A program made the translations under genes and the position numbers. Below are positions 6,813-14,370 of a stretch of DNA of 53,270 nt, one piece after another. The notes beneath the pieces were generated by a model. That model saw nothing but the letters and a program-made list of their open reading frames with translations, searched no databases and was not told where the DNA came from. Source of the DNA: a virus. The stretch is taken from IMG/VR virus record IMGVR_UViG_3300037264_001837, positions 1 through 53,270 of that record. The stretch is one strand, 5' to 3'. Numbering within the stretch: position 1 is the stretch's first letter; each line of letters begins with the position of its first letter.

Positions 6813-8068
6813 CCAAGCCTATCCCCCATCCCGCGAAGTACACCCGGTGTCTGCTCCCGGTCATGGCCGCGATACTGCAGGAGACCCAGCGCCGGCTCGA
6901 TCCCTTCGCCGGGACCTGCCGCGGCATGGAGCTCGAAGCCGCGCTCGCGGAGTTCGGGATCCAGAAGCCTGATCCGCTCCCGTTCTACGTGTTCGTCGAG
7001 CTCGAGCGCGAATGGGGCGAGCAGCTCTACACGCAGCCCAGCTACGACCTCGACCGGGCTCAGCTCTTGATCGCAGACAGCCGCAAGCTGTACCGGCGCT
7101 TCGCCCCGGGCACGTTCGATGCGATCTTCTCGTCTCCGACCTACGGCACGCGCATGGCGGACCACCACGACGCGCAGGACCGCGATCCTGAAACCGGGGA
7201 GTTGACCTCGCGGCACACCTACACCCACACGCTCGGACGCAAGCTCTCGGCCGGAAACTCCGGCGCGATGCAGTGGGGCGACGCGTACCGCGGGCTGCAC
7301 GAGGTCGTCTGGGACCTGTGCGAGTGGCTACTTGAACCAGGCGGCTTGTTCGTACTAAACGTCTCGGACCACGTGCGCGGCGGCGAGACCGTGCCGGTGA
7401 CGGCCTGGCACCTGGAGACCCTGCTCGGGCTGGGCTTGAAACTCGTAGCTCACGCGATCGCAGTCCGCACCCCGCGGCTCAGGCACGGCGCCAATCACGA
7501 GAAGCGCTGCCCGGCCGAGAGCGTGGCCCTGTTCTGGAAGCCGACGAGCCCCGGAGCCCTGCCACCCCGGGAGCTGCTCGACCGCGTCGAGACCGTGCGC
7601 CGGCTCCGAATCGCGGAAGAGCTCGAAGACACCGCGGTTCGTTACGCGCGAGAGGACGCGCTCCCGGAGTTCAGGGCATACGAGGCCCAACGCGAGCGGG
7701 CCCGCGAGGCGCTGGCGGTCGCGCACAAGGCCGGCTTCCTCCCAGCGGACCACGACTGGTGCGAGCAGTACCGGGACAACCGGAGCGCGTGGCGGAAGCT
7801 CCAGCCGCCCAAGCGCATGATGCTCGCCCGCCCTTCGTCGGACGCGCAGGAGATCCTCGAGTGCGTCAACTCCGCGATCGGGACCTCCGAGCTGGAGCGC
7901 TTCGAGGGCGACCCCAACACGGCGGACCAGGCGCTCCACGATCTGATCCAGCCATGGCTCGAGCCAGGGCTCGCGCTTGCTGACTTCGTAGCCCCGGGCG
8001 GGGACGAGCAGACCGCAGCCATGCTCGAAGAGGCCCAGCAACTTCGAGAGGTAGATCCGCTTGGTTGA
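6809..8068 (+). CDS. SAM-dependent DNA methyltransferase (N6A/N4C type)
   Basis: 419-aa enzyme that should methylate an exocyclic amino group of phage DNA. The AdoMet-binding motif I DPFAGTCRG is at about 31-39. Catalytic motif IV is SPTYG at about 110-114, where the usual second proline of SPPY is threonine; I believe this variant is common in this phage subfamily. The next block, RMADHHDAQD ... SGAMQWGDAYR...H, is diagnostic of the family, as are LNVSDHVRGGE and GANHEKRCPAES. The C-terminal ~180 residues are a helical region of unknown role. Motif order I then IV suggests a gamma-like arrangement. It starts at GTG 6809 (GTGA overlap). It probably protects against host restriction; the target sequence is not predictable. 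Confidence 0.87.
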   Translation: MTKPIPHPAKYTRCLLPVMAAILQETQRRLDPFAGTCRGMELEAALAEFGIQKPDPLPFYVFVELEREWGEQLYTQPSYDLDRAQLLIADSRKLYRRFAPGTFDAIFSSPTYGTRMADHHDAQDRDPETGELTSRHTYTHTLGRKLSAGNSGAMQWGDAYRGLHEVVWDLCEWLLEPGGLFVLNVSDHVRGGETVPVTAWHLETLLGLGLKLVAHAIAVRTPRLRHGANHEKRCPAESVALFWKPTSPGALPPRELLDRVETVRRLRIAEELEDTAVRYAREDALPEFRAYEAQRERAREALAVAHKAGFLPADHDWCEQYRDNRSAWRKLQPPKRMMLARPSSDAQEILECVNSAIGTSELERFEGDPNTADQALHDLIQPWLEPGLALADFVAPGGDEQTAAMLEEAQQLREVDPLG

Positions 8069-8327
8069 TCCCCACCCGCCCTGCGCCCGGAGCAAGCACT
8101 GGCATTGCGGCGTCTGCTTCGGGGTCTGCCGCATCTGCCGGCGGCCTCGGCAGTTCAACCCGGGGACCGCGGGCCTGCCGTGGTTCTCGTGTTGCGAGAT
8201 CATATGGACGCGGGCGCATCCGATCAAGCCGGGCGGGACTCCCGACTACGCGGTCATGCTCTCCTCCGAGCGCCACCTGAGCGATGATCTTGCAGCCGCG
8301 AAGCGCAAGCCGAAGGTCGGGTCATGA
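8061..8327 (+). CDS. Cysteine-rich hypothetical protein
   Basis: 88-aa protein with seven cysteines in its first half: C..., HWHCGVCFGVCRICRR and SCCE. The HCxxC...CxxC pattern strongly suggests one or two bound zinc ions. The TTG 8061 start overlaps the methyltransferase stop by 8 bases and is preceded by GAGAGG. The C-terminal part is helical and basic (DDLAAAKRKPKVG). It sits between a methyltransferase and a SNF2 helicase and may be a zinc-finger partner, but this is inference from context. Confidence 0.6.
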   Translation: MVDPHPPCARSKHWHCGVCFGVCRICRRPRQFNPGTAGLPWFSCCEIIWTRAHPIKPGGTPDYAVMLSSERHLSDDLAAAKRKPKVGS

Positions 8328-9769
8328 CCGTCCAGGACTACCCCCACCAGGAGCTCGAGCGCGAACACTTCCTCGACCCCGCGCGCTTCCTGTTCTGGCC
8401 GATGCGAGTCGGCAAGACCAAGTCCGCGATCGACTGCGCTTATGAGCTGCACGGCGAGGGCCTGATCCAAGGCGTGATCGTCGTCGCGCCGGTCGGGGTC
8501 CATGCCCAGTGGCCGGACGAGCTCGCCAAGTTGGTGCCCCACTGGTTCGAGCGGCGCGACGCGTGGGCCTGGGGCGAGCCGATGAAGGGCAAGGTCCAGC
8601 CGACACCCGCGTTCAACTCCTGCGAGATGGGCCGGCTGGGCTGGTTCTGCGTCGGCAAAGAGCACTTGATCATGGACAGCGTTTGGAAGCTCCTGGTCTG
8701 GTTCGCGCGCCGGTTCAAGTGCCTGCTGGTGATCGACGAGTCTCACCATTTCCGGACGCCATCCGCGAAGCGGACCCGGCGCGCGATCGCGCTCGCCGCG
8801 AACTGCCCGTACCGCCGCTTGCTGACCGGATCGCGGGACGACAACTCGCCCATGAACAACTGGAGTCAATACGAGATCCTCGAGCGCGGTGCCTTGGGCT
8901 GCCGCACGTTCTCCGGGTTCCGGGAACGCTTCGCGATCCTGGAGCAGACCCGCGGTCACGGTGGCCGGCTGTTCCCGAAGATCGTCGGCTTCAAGAACCG
9001 CGACGAGCTGCACGCGCGCATGGCGCCGTTCACCCACGAGGTCCGGGAAGAAGCCGTAGCGGGCCTCGCCCTGCCGCGCTTTCACCGCAGGGCCTTCGAG
9101 CTCGGGGCCAGGGAGCGCAAGATCTACGACCAGCTCCGGGAAGAGACTCGCGTCCGACTCGAGAGCGGCGAGATCATCGACGCGGTGTCCGAAGCCGCGA
9201 TGCTGGTCCGGCTCCAACAGGTCGCGTCAGGCTTCGCGAAGGACGAGCACGGTCAAGACCACATCATCGGGGAGTCCCGGACCGAGGCGCTGGTGGAACT
9301 GACTGAAGAGATCAGGTATCCGGATCGACAGATCGTGGTCTGGGCCCGCTTCCAGCGTGACGTGCGCGCAGTCACCCAGGCGCTTCGTCGCCTGCACGGA
9401 GACGGCGTAGCCGAGATCAACGGGGACGTGCCGAAGCACACGCGCAAGCTGGTCATGGACCGGTTCAATGCCGGGACCGTGCGCGCGATCGTGGCGGACC
9501 CGGGCTGCGCGGGCGAGGGCTTTGATCTGGCCGCGGCCCGCTCGATGATCTGGTACTCGCACACCTGGGACGCGGCCGCGCGCCGGCAGGCGTGCGCCCG
9601 CGCGACGAAGATCGGACTCGACTCCTCGGACGTGATCGACCTCGTAGGCCGCGGGACCGTGGACGAAGCGATCCTCGGTTGTATCGACGCGAAGCGCGAG
9701 ACCTCGAACGCGACTCGCGATATTTTCGCGGCCGTGTTCGGTCGGTGGCGGGACCCTTTACTCGACTGA
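8324..9769 (+). CDS. SNF2-like DEAD/DEAH-box helicase
   Basis: 481-aa superfamily 2 ATPase of the phage SNF2 type. Walker A is MRVGKT (about 27-32), motif II DESHH (about 138-142), motif III LLTGS (about 166). The C-terminal RecA domain has DPGCAGEGFDLA (about 392-403, motif V) and RQACARATKIG (motif VI region) in place of the usual QAxGRxxRxGQ, so the second arginine finger region is divergent. It starts at ATG 8324 (ATGA overlap). In phages with the DUF2800/DUF2815/PolA module this helicase normally accompanies the VRR-NUC nuclease (here 11852) and is thought to remodel forks or recombination intermediates. Confidence 0.9.
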   Translation: MTVQDYPHQELEREHFLDPARFLFWPMRVGKTKSAIDCAYELHGEGLIQGVIVVAPVGVHAQWPDELAKLVPHWFERRDAWAWGEPMKGKVQPTPAFNSCEMGRLGWFCVGKEHLIMDSVWKLLVWFARRFKCLLVIDESHHFRTPSAKRTRRAIALAANCPYRRLLTGSRDDNSPMNNWSQYEILERGALGCRTFSGFRERFAILEQTRGHGGRLFPKIVGFKNRDELHARMAPFTHEVREEAVAGLALPRFHRRAFELGARERKIYDQLREETRVRLESGEIIDAVSEAAMLVRLQQVASGFAKDEHGQDHIIGESRTEALVELTEEIRYPDRQIVVWARFQRDVRAVTQALRRLHGDGVAEINGDVPKHTRKLVMDRFNAGTVRAIVADPGCAGEGFDLAAARSMIWYSHTWDAAARRQACARATKIGLDSSDVIDLVGRGTVDEAILGCIDAKRETSNATRDIFAAVFGRWRDPLLD

Positions 9770-9786
9770 CAGCAGCGCGGTATTAT
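9757..9786 (+). promoter_or_regulatory. Candidate sigma70-like promoter
   Basis: TTTACT (9757-9762), an 18-base spacer, and TATTAT (9781-9786) lie at the end of the helicase gene and just after it, in AT-rich sequence unusual for this genome. It would drive the gene at 9848 and the methyltransferase/DUF5664 block after it. Confidence 0.5.
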
Positions 9787-9847
9787 GAAATACGAAGCCG
9801 GAGGCGAAACGTGAAACGAGCAAGGCCGGAGACAGAGAAAGGCAAGC

Positions 9848-10078
9848 ATGGCGAAGAGAACCAAGCGCGGGCCCGGCAGACCGTCGGACCCGAACGGGGT
9901 GGGGTCCACGGTGAAGAGGCTTCTGCTCGCGGGAGTCTCGACGGACGAGGTGCTAGTCAAGATCCGCGGGCAGTTCCCGTGGAGCAAGATGCGCCGGCGC
10001 GGGGTCTCGTTCTATCGGAGCATGCTCCGGCTGGCGGGGCACGCGATCCCTGTCGCAGCTCGTTCCGAGGCGAGCTGA
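9848..10078 (+). CDS. Small basic, probably DNA-binding protein
   Basis: 76-aa strongly basic protein. It opens with an AT-hook-like stretch (AKRTKRGPGRPSDP, containing the GRP core), followed by a possible helix-turn-helix (TVKRLLLAGVSTDEVLVKIRG) and a second basic part (SKMRRRGVSFYRSMLRLAG). An AT-hook in a very GC-rich genome could target the few AT-rich control sites. ATG 9848 follows a 78-base gap with a candidate promoter and an AAACG-rich leader, so it is likely to be transcribed separately. A small regulator is a reasonable guess. Confidence 0.6.
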   Translation: MAKRTKRGPGRPSDPNGVGSTVKRLLLAGVSTDEVLVKIRGQFPWSKMRRRGVSFYRSMLRLAGHAIPVAARSEAS

Positions 10079-10104
10079 GGCGCTGGCTGGATCGCTTCGG
10101 CTCG

Positions 10105-10290
10105 ATGATCCGACAGCAGATCGCCTTGCGAATCACGCATCGGCTCTTCGAGTGCCCGCTCGAGGATCTGACCAAGAGCGCGGACCAGGCCGGCGTCCCC
10201 GCGGGGCACGCGCGGCTGGTCTGCACACGGTGCCAGGCCGAGTGTATCGTCCCCACGGTCGAGCACGCGATCAAGGAAATGTCTCCGTGA
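10105..10290 (+). CDS. Small hypothetical protein with C-x2-C-x3-C
   Basis: 61-aa protein beginning at ATG 10105 and ending in a GTGA overlap with the MT-A70 gene. It contains FECPLEDLTKSADQAG and then CTRCQAEC, a probable half zinc site. No good Shine-Dalgarno is visible. A CTG at 10075 would overlap the preceding stop and is a less orthodox alternative start. Confidence 0.5.
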   Translation: MIRQQIALRITHRLFECPLEDLTKSADQAGVPAGHARLVCTRCQAECIVPTVEHAIKEMSP

Positions 10291-10955
10291 CTGAGCGGTT
10301 CACGCTCGCGCTATTCGACCCCCCGTGGGAGTATGAGGAACCTGACGCGGTGCGGAAGTTCCCAGGGACCCGCAAGGCTCCAGCGACCGCCCACTACCAG
10401 ACCATGACAGTGGCAGCCATGGTCGAGCAGTTCCGCCCGCTGGTCGACTCGCTCCTGGCTGACGATTGCGCGGTACCGATCTGGTGTACTGGACCGAAGA
10501 CCCTGACCGACCTCCCGCAGCTCGGCTTCGGGCTCGGCCTCCAGCCCGTCACCAAACTGCTCTGCTGGATCAAGATGCCGAAGTCGTGGGGGCCCGGGCA
10601 GCTCCGGATGCGGGAACCGGACCTTGACTTCGAGGCGTTCTGCGGGCTCGGATTCTACAGCCGTTCCGCGACCGAGGACTGCTGGCTCTGGGTGAAGGGC
10701 AAGCCTGAGCTCCCGGACGACCGCACCGTACGCCAGTCGATCCACGCGCCCGAGGCCGTGTCGCCGGACGCGCTGCACGCGGCTCGCCGCGAGCACAGCC
10801 GGAAGCCCGACGAGAGCTACCGGAGGATCGAGCGCCTCTGGCCCAAAGCGCGGCGCGTCGAGTTCTTCGCCCGGCAGACGCGACCGGGATGGGACGCGCT
10901 CGGCAACGAGACCACGAAGTTCGACGCGACCAGAGAGGTGGACCCGCTCGCATGA
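10287..10955 (+). CDS. MT-A70-family N6-adenine methyltransferase
   Basis: 222-aa enzyme of the MT-A70 family, predicted to make N6-methyladenine in phage DNA. The catalytic DPPW is at residues 11-14, immediately after the first beta strand. The family block HYQTMTV is at about 44, and EHSRKPDE (about 168-175) with the following FFARQTRPGWDALGNE forms the AdoMet-binding end, in the circular permutation typical of MT-A70. GTG 10287 overlaps the previous stop. Together with the enzyme at 6809 and the Mom-like protein at 44006 it gives the phage three potential DNA-modifying activities. Confidence 0.92.
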   Translation: MTERFTLALFDPPWEYEEPDAVRKFPGTRKAPATAHYQTMTVAAMVEQFRPLVDSLLADDCAVPIWCTGPKTLTDLPQLGFGLGLQPVTKLLCWIKMPKSWGPGQLRMREPDLDFEAFCGLGFYSRSATEDCWLWVKGKPELPDDRTVRQSIHAPEAVSPDALHAARREHSRKPDESYRRIERLWPKARRVEFFARQTRPGWDALGNETTKFDATREVDPLA

Positions 10956-11365
10956 TCGAGTTCGAGGGCGTGAAGGATTCAGGCAAGCGGCAGGAGTTCG
11001 CCACCGGCTCGCGTCGGGACACCCGGGACGGGAAGGGCCGCTACGATCTGGTCCCGGCGGACGCGTTCCAGCGTCTGGTGCGGCACTTCGAGAACGGGTC
11101 CCGCAAGTACGGCGACCGCAATTGGGAGAAGGGCCAGCCGCTCTCGCGGTATCTCGACTCGGCGATCAGGCACGCCTACGACTACCTCGGAGGCGATCGG
11201 TCCGAGGACCACCTGGCCGCGGTCATGTGGAACGCGATGGCCGCGGCTGCGACCGAGGAGCGCGTTGCCCGCGGGATCTTGCCGAAACACCTGGACGACC
11301 TCCAAGAACTCGCGCTCTTGCTCGGGCCCCGGAAGACCACGCGCCGAAAGCAGAGGCGATCATGA
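10952..11365 (+). CDS. DUF5664 dATP/dGTP diphosphohydrolase-like protein
   Basis: 137-aa all-alpha protein resembling the family annotated as dATP/dGTP diphosphohydrolase (DUF5664, MazG-like). Diagnostic elements are GKGRYDLVP (about 28-36), NGSRKYGDRNWEKG (about 48-61) and the metal-binding helix region RYLDSAIRHAYDYLGGD ... SEDHLAAVMWN. In phages carrying 2-aminoadenine, relatives (MazZ) act with PurZ, but no PurZ is present here. A role in adjusting nucleotide pools or degrading alarmone-type nucleotides is more likely. ATG 10952 overlaps the previous stop. Confidence 0.8.
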   Translation: MIEFEGVKDSGKRQEFATGSRRDTRDGKGRYDLVPADAFQRLVRHFENGSRKYGDRNWEKGQPLSRYLDSAIRHAYDYLGGDRSEDHLAAVMWNAMAAAATEERVARGILPKHLDDLQELALLLGPRKTTRRKQRRS

Positions 11366-11559
11366 AGAGCAGCATGCCTGCCCGGCCTGAGTGGGATTTG
11401 ATCCTCGAGGCTGAGAAAGACGAGCCCCAAGAACTGCGTGCGCTTCTCGGCCGAGCACTCGCCCAAGCTGAGAAGGCCAAGGACGCGAAGCTCGCGAACG
11501 ATCTGCGGGGCTTCATAGATCAGATGGATGGCTGCCGCGCAACGGGGAGGCCAGCATGA
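11362..11559 (+). CDS. Small helical hypothetical protein
   Basis: 65-aa acidic-then-basic helical protein (EWDLILEAEKDEPQELRALLGRALAQAEKAKDAKLANDL). ATG 11362 and the stop both form ATGA overlaps with neighbours. It contains no recognisable motif. It resembles small adaptor-like helical hairpins in phage operons. Confidence 0.6.
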   Translation: MKSSMPARPEWDLILEAEKDEPQELRALLGRALAQAEKAKDAKLANDLRGFIDQMDGCRATGRPA

Positions 11560-11855
11560 GAATCCTACTGCTCCTGGCCGAGCTCTGCTCTGGGTGTGCG
11601 GCTGATCGCGCGAAGCCTGAGGTCCCGCGCCTGATCTTCTCGACTTGGGAAGCGTCCTGGGATCCAGCGGGCAAGCTGATCGAGTGGCACCCGGAGCGGC
11701 TTCGAGAGATCCCATGCCCCGATCGCTTCCAGCGCCTGAGCCAAATCCTGAGGGCGTCCGCGCGCTACGAAGGCCCCGCGCCCCGGCTCGAGTTGCCTCC
11801 GGACTTCTGGCTGGTTGTCGACCGGTACCGACAGGAATGCTGGAGAGAGCCATGA
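11556..11855 (+). CDS. Hypothetical protein with hydrophobic N-terminus
   Basis: 99-aa protein opening with a hydrophobic stretch (RILLLLAELCSGCAADRAK) that looks like a weak lipoprotein signal; Cys14 within LCSGC is the best lipidation candidate but the lipobox is imperfect. The rest is soluble, with FSTWEASWDPAGKLIEWHPERL and a C-terminal basic helix. ATG 11556 overlaps the previous stop. If exported it would be an unusual member of a DNA-metabolism operon; if not, the N-terminus is simply a hydrophobic helix. Confidence 0.6.
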   Translation: MRILLLLAELCSGCAADRAKPEVPRLIFSTWEASWDPAGKLIEWHPERLREIPCPDRFQRLSQILRASARYEGPAPRLELPPDFWLVVDRYRQECWREP

Positions 11856-12331
11856 GCGCGCCCAGTGAATCGACGCTCTGGAAATGGATTGCCCGCGGAC
11901 TCGTGAAGGCTCGACGCTCGGGTACGCGACTGCACTGGCAGCGGATCGAGAACCTGACTGGCGACGGGGTGCCTGATACCTACCTCTGCGTCGACGGCAT
12001 CTCCTGGTGGCTCGAATTGAAGCGGGGGGTCCAGCTAACCAACGGCGCGATCCGCGTAGACTACCGGCCTAGGCAGGTCCCGTGGCTTCTGGACGAGCTC
12101 CGCGCTGGAGGCCAGGCCGGGGTGCTCGTCCAGGTCGGGAAAGATCGGTTGCTAACGATCAACAATCTGATCACGATCGAGATGCTGGGTAGCCGAGACG
12201 GGGCGGCCCAAATCTGGCTGCAGTCGGTATCCAACGTGCGAGAGCTGCTCGAGATCCTCGCGCGCGGCGCGAAGCGGGAGAGTACCAAGCACCGGATCTA
12301 CGGGGCCGACGACGAGACAGGGTGTCCGTGA
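11852..12331 (+). CDS. VRR-NUC-like PD-(D/E)XK endonuclease
   Basis: 159-aa small nuclease. The core motif is seen as GDGVPDTYLCVDG (about 38-50) followed by WWLELKRG (about 52-59), which supplies the PD...ExK residues. A conserved basic/aromatic segment (VDYRPRQVPWLLDELRAGGQ) and a beta strand (AGVLVQVGKDRLL) follow, as in phage VRR-NUC and Holliday-junction-resolvase-like proteins. ATG 11852 overlaps the previous stop. Such genes travel with the SNF2 helicase at 8324, and the pair may resolve branched replication intermediates. Confidence 0.8.
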   Translation: MSAPSESTLWKWIARGLVKARRSGTRLHWQRIENLTGDGVPDTYLCVDGISWWLELKRGVQLTNGAIRVDYRPRQVPWLLDELRAGGQAGVLVQVGKDRLLTINNLITIEMLGSRDGAAQIWLQSVSNVRELLEILARGAKRESTKHRIYGADDETGCP

Positions 12332-12720
12332 CCTCGCGACAAGAGCCCAACGGGCGAAGGCAGCGGCCGCGGAAAGACCCAGCCGCGATCGCTACGCGTC
12401 TCTCTGCTCTTGAAGAGGCAGCGCGAGAAATCGCCGCGTGTGATCTCTCGAAGGCTGCCCAGCCGCTGCGGCGCCTCGCCTCGGCCCTGGCCGAGTGCGC
12501 AGCCCGGGTGGAGCACAGATGTGGACGGCCACCCCTGGAGATCGCCGCTGCTCTCGCTCGTCTCCGCGTGATCGTAGGCCGCTCAGGGATCCGAGAGGCA
12601 GCGCGAAACGCGGTCGCGGTCATGCAGGCCATCGACGAGCTGCTCTGGACCCGGGTACCGCGGCGGGATGACGCGCCCGGGCTTCGGTCCGGGCGGCCGA
12701 GAAGGGACACGGGTGACTGA
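12328..12720 (+). CDS. Hypothetical helical protein
   Basis: 130-aa Ala/Arg-rich helical protein (SALEEAAREIAACDLSKAAQ, LRRLASALAECAARVE, EIAAALARLRVIVG). GTG 12328 overlaps the previous stop (GTGA); GTG 12322 is an alternative two codons earlier. Basic N- and C-termini flank the helical bundle. No family is recognised; it may be a helical dimer involved in DNA or protein binding. Confidence 0.6.
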   Translation: MTSRQEPNGRRQRPRKDPAAIATRLSALEEAAREIAACDLSKAAQPLRRLASALAECAARVEHRCGRPPLEIAAALARLRVIVGRSGIREAARNAVAVMQAIDELLWTRVPRRDDAPGLRSGRPRRDTGD

Positions 12721-13486
12721 GCCCACCGAGGAAGTTTTGCGAGAGCGGTTCGACCGACAGCCGCGTAACCGCGGGAACCGATCGCAGGTCCGATGCGAGG
12801 ACTGCCGCCGGCAAATCCCACCCGGCGCGGGTCTCTATATGAGGATGCAGAACAAGAAGGCGTGCTGGCGTTGCTGGGACTCGGCGGCGTGTCTAGCACG
12901 AGTCAGCCATGACCGGGCCACACGTCGAATGCACGAGGACCGATTTCTCTGCGAGCTCCTGACGGTGGCGGCGGCTGTCACAAGGGACTTGGTCCTGGTC
13001 AACATGTACCAGGACGTGAATCTCCACTCTGGGATGCTCCGAGATTTGTATCGCGATAACCCGGTAATCGTGTGGCCGACAACTCCGAAGCCTGACCACT
13101 ACTTGCCCAAGCGGCTCGACGATCCGTGGTCCTACGGGACTGTCATTCGGAGAGGCCAGGGGGTTGAGATCGACGGGGACCACCCTTTAGAGGGGTCGTA
13201 CATCACTCTCCCGGACGCTCTGCGCCTGGTGCGCGCGAAGGCTGCACAGCACACACCTCCGGTGACTGCGCACAGTCGCGCGATAGCGCGTCTCTGGCTC
13301 CGGCATCGCGGTCACGAGCTGCGACGGTGGTTCGGCACCGGGGATGACGACTACGAGCCGTTCTCGAAGCTCAGGATCCAGGCATTCACGACTCATGACA
13401 ATCTCGGCCGACTCGAGTTGGCGCGCAGAGCGTTCGACTTGCTGGAACGTATCCAACCATCGGTAGATGAATCGAGCGCGGCGTGA
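12713..13486 (+). CDS. Hypothetical protein with N-terminal zinc-finger-like motif
   Basis: 257-aa protein. The N-terminal ~60 residues contain CEDCRRQI, then CWRCWDSAAC, a likely single zinc ribbon of the kind in HNH or host-takeover proteins. The long C-terminal part (VTRDLVLVNMYQDVNLHSGM ... WPTTPKPDHYLPKRLDD) has no motif I recognise. GTG 12713 overlaps the previous gene by 8 bases and follows GAAGGGA; an upstream in-frame ATG at 12668 would lie inside the neighbour. It is the second to last gene before the convergent point. Confidence 0.6.
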   Translation: MTEPTEEVLRERFDRQPRNRGNRSQVRCEDCRRQIPPGAGLYMRMQNKKACWRCWDSAACLARVSHDRATRRMHEDRFLCELLTVAAAVTRDLVLVNMYQDVNLHSGMLRDLYRDNPVIVWPTTPKPDHYLPKRLDDPWSYGTVIRRGQGVEIDGDHPLEGSYITLPDALRLVRAKAAQHTPPVTAHSRAIARLWLRHRGHELRRWFGTGDDDYEPFSKLRIQAFTTHDNLGRLELARRAFDLLERIQPSVDESSAA

Positions 13487-13743
13487 CCGAGCGACTCGTA
13501 CCACTCCGGATCGAGCTTGTCTGCGCGCTCTGCGAGGCCAAGCAAAGCGTGCGTTGGCAGGTTCGTACTGCTCACGACGGCACTCTCACTATCCTGTGCG
13601 ACCCCTGCACCGAGGGCGTGAAGTCGCATGAAAAGGTGATCCGTCTACGAGAGCAGCTCAAAGCTGCCCAGCTCCAGGCCACGCGTCATGCCGAGCACGA
13701 GCAAAGGCGGCTACGCCGGAACCGAGTGGATGCTGGGGGCTGA
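13483..13743 (+). CDS. Small zinc-ribbon protein, last gene of the rightward arm
   Basis: 86-aa protein with a clear two-knuckle zinc ribbon: CALCEAK (about 14-20) and CDPCTEG (about 39-45), separated by beta strands (VRWQVRTAHDGTLTILC). A long C-terminal basic helix follows (KVIRLREQLKAAQLQATRHAEHEQRRLRR). GTG 13483 overlaps the previous stop. Zinc ribbon plus coiled helix suggests a dimeric nucleic-acid-binding protein. Transcription of the early arm would end just after it. Confidence 0.65.
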   Translation: MTERLVPLRIELVCALCEAKQSVRWQVRTAHDGTLTILCDPCTEGVKSHEKVIRLREQLKAAQLQATRHAEHEQRRLRRNRVDAGG

Positions 13744-13773
13744 TCCGCGGCGCGCTTGCCCAGCCACCAGCAG

Positions 13774-13799
13774 CTCACGCTGCCGGCCCCGGGCGTGAG
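13774..13799. terminator. Hairpin between the convergent arms
   Basis: CTCACGC (13774-13780) and GCGTGAG (13793-13799) form a perfect 7-bp stem with a 12-base GC-rich loop in the 67-bp gap where the early and late arms converge. There is no T-run on either strand, so termination may depend on Rho or another factor. Position and symmetry make a bidirectional terminator the best reading. Confidence 0.55.
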
Positions 13800-13810
13800 A
13801 ACCCAGCGTA

Positions 13811-14026
13811 CTACGCCGGGGGCCGGTCCTGATCCTCGGGCTTCTTGATCGAGCCCGGGCCGCCTTCGTAGAGGCAGTCGATTCCCTGCCGTGCGAGGAT
13901 CGCGTCGAACGCGTCGAGCTCGGTCGCCAGCTTGTTGGCGTACCGGACCACGCTGTCGGCATGGCCCTTGGAGTGGCTTCGCAAGCGGTCCCGGAGTCCG
14001 GTCAGCTCGCCACGTGCGATGCTCAA
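13811..14026 (-). CDS. Small hypothetical protein, last gene of the leftward arm
   Basis: 71-aa protein (SIARGELTGLRDRLRSHSKGHAD, then YANKLATELDAFDAILARQG and an acidic/basic tail). TTG 14026 is chosen because AAAGAGG lies five bases upstream and because it starts just after the preceding gene's stop. An ORF continuing further upstream would overlap that gene. It is helical and amphipathic with no recognised family; location after tail-associated genes suggests a virion accessory or late host-interaction role. Confidence 0.5.
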   Translation of the reverse strand: MSIARGELTGLRDRLRSHSKGHADSVVRYANKLATELDAFDAILARQGIDCLYEGGPGSIKKPEDQDRPPA

Positions 14027-14048
14027 GAGCGCCTCTTTCCTGGTCCGT

Positions 14049-14360
14049 TTACAGCCCGGCGAGAACAAAGATCGTTTCGACCGCGGTCCGCAGCCGCTTG
14101 GTCGCGTAGGTGATGATCCCCTGGACCTGTAGGCGCCCGGTCTGGTCGAGGAATCCATCGGGCAGGATGTGCCGCACGACTCCATCGCTTCCAGGTGGCG
14201 TCACGAAGTCGGGCGTGACCTCGGTATCCCCCTCGATCCAGGACCGCCGGAGCTCCAGCCTGACCGCGGTCGCCAGTGTCAGGTCGAGCGGCATGCCGTC
14301 CCCGTCCTGCAAGGCGACCACGATCGCGACCCCATAGCTGCCGGCCTGCAAGTCCGCCAT
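14049..14360 (-). CDS. Hypothetical virion-associated protein, BppU-N-like
   Basis: 103-aa beta-rich protein. The pattern GSYGVAIVVALQDGDGMPLDLTLATAVRLELRRS is like the N-terminal domain of baseplate upper proteins (BppU/DUF2479), in which a strand, a turn with DG.P.DLT, and a second strand recur. The second half, VVRHILPDGFLDQTGRLQVQGIITY, fits the same beta-sandwich. It probably decorates the baseplate or fibre. ATG 14360 is 10 bases after the previous stop. Confidence 0.55.
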   Translation of the reverse strand: MADLQAGSYGVAIVVALQDGDGMPLDLTLATAVRLELRRSWIEGDTEVTPDFVTPPGSDGVVRHILPDGFLDQTGRLQVQGIITYATKRLRTAVETIFVLAGL

Positions 14361-14370
14361 GGTCGCCTCC

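Noticed and set aside
10952-11365. Z-genome (2-aminoadenine) hypothesis from DUF5664 and a family A polymerase
   Set aside because: No PurZ-like adenylosuccinate synthetase and no HD-type dATPase in the window.
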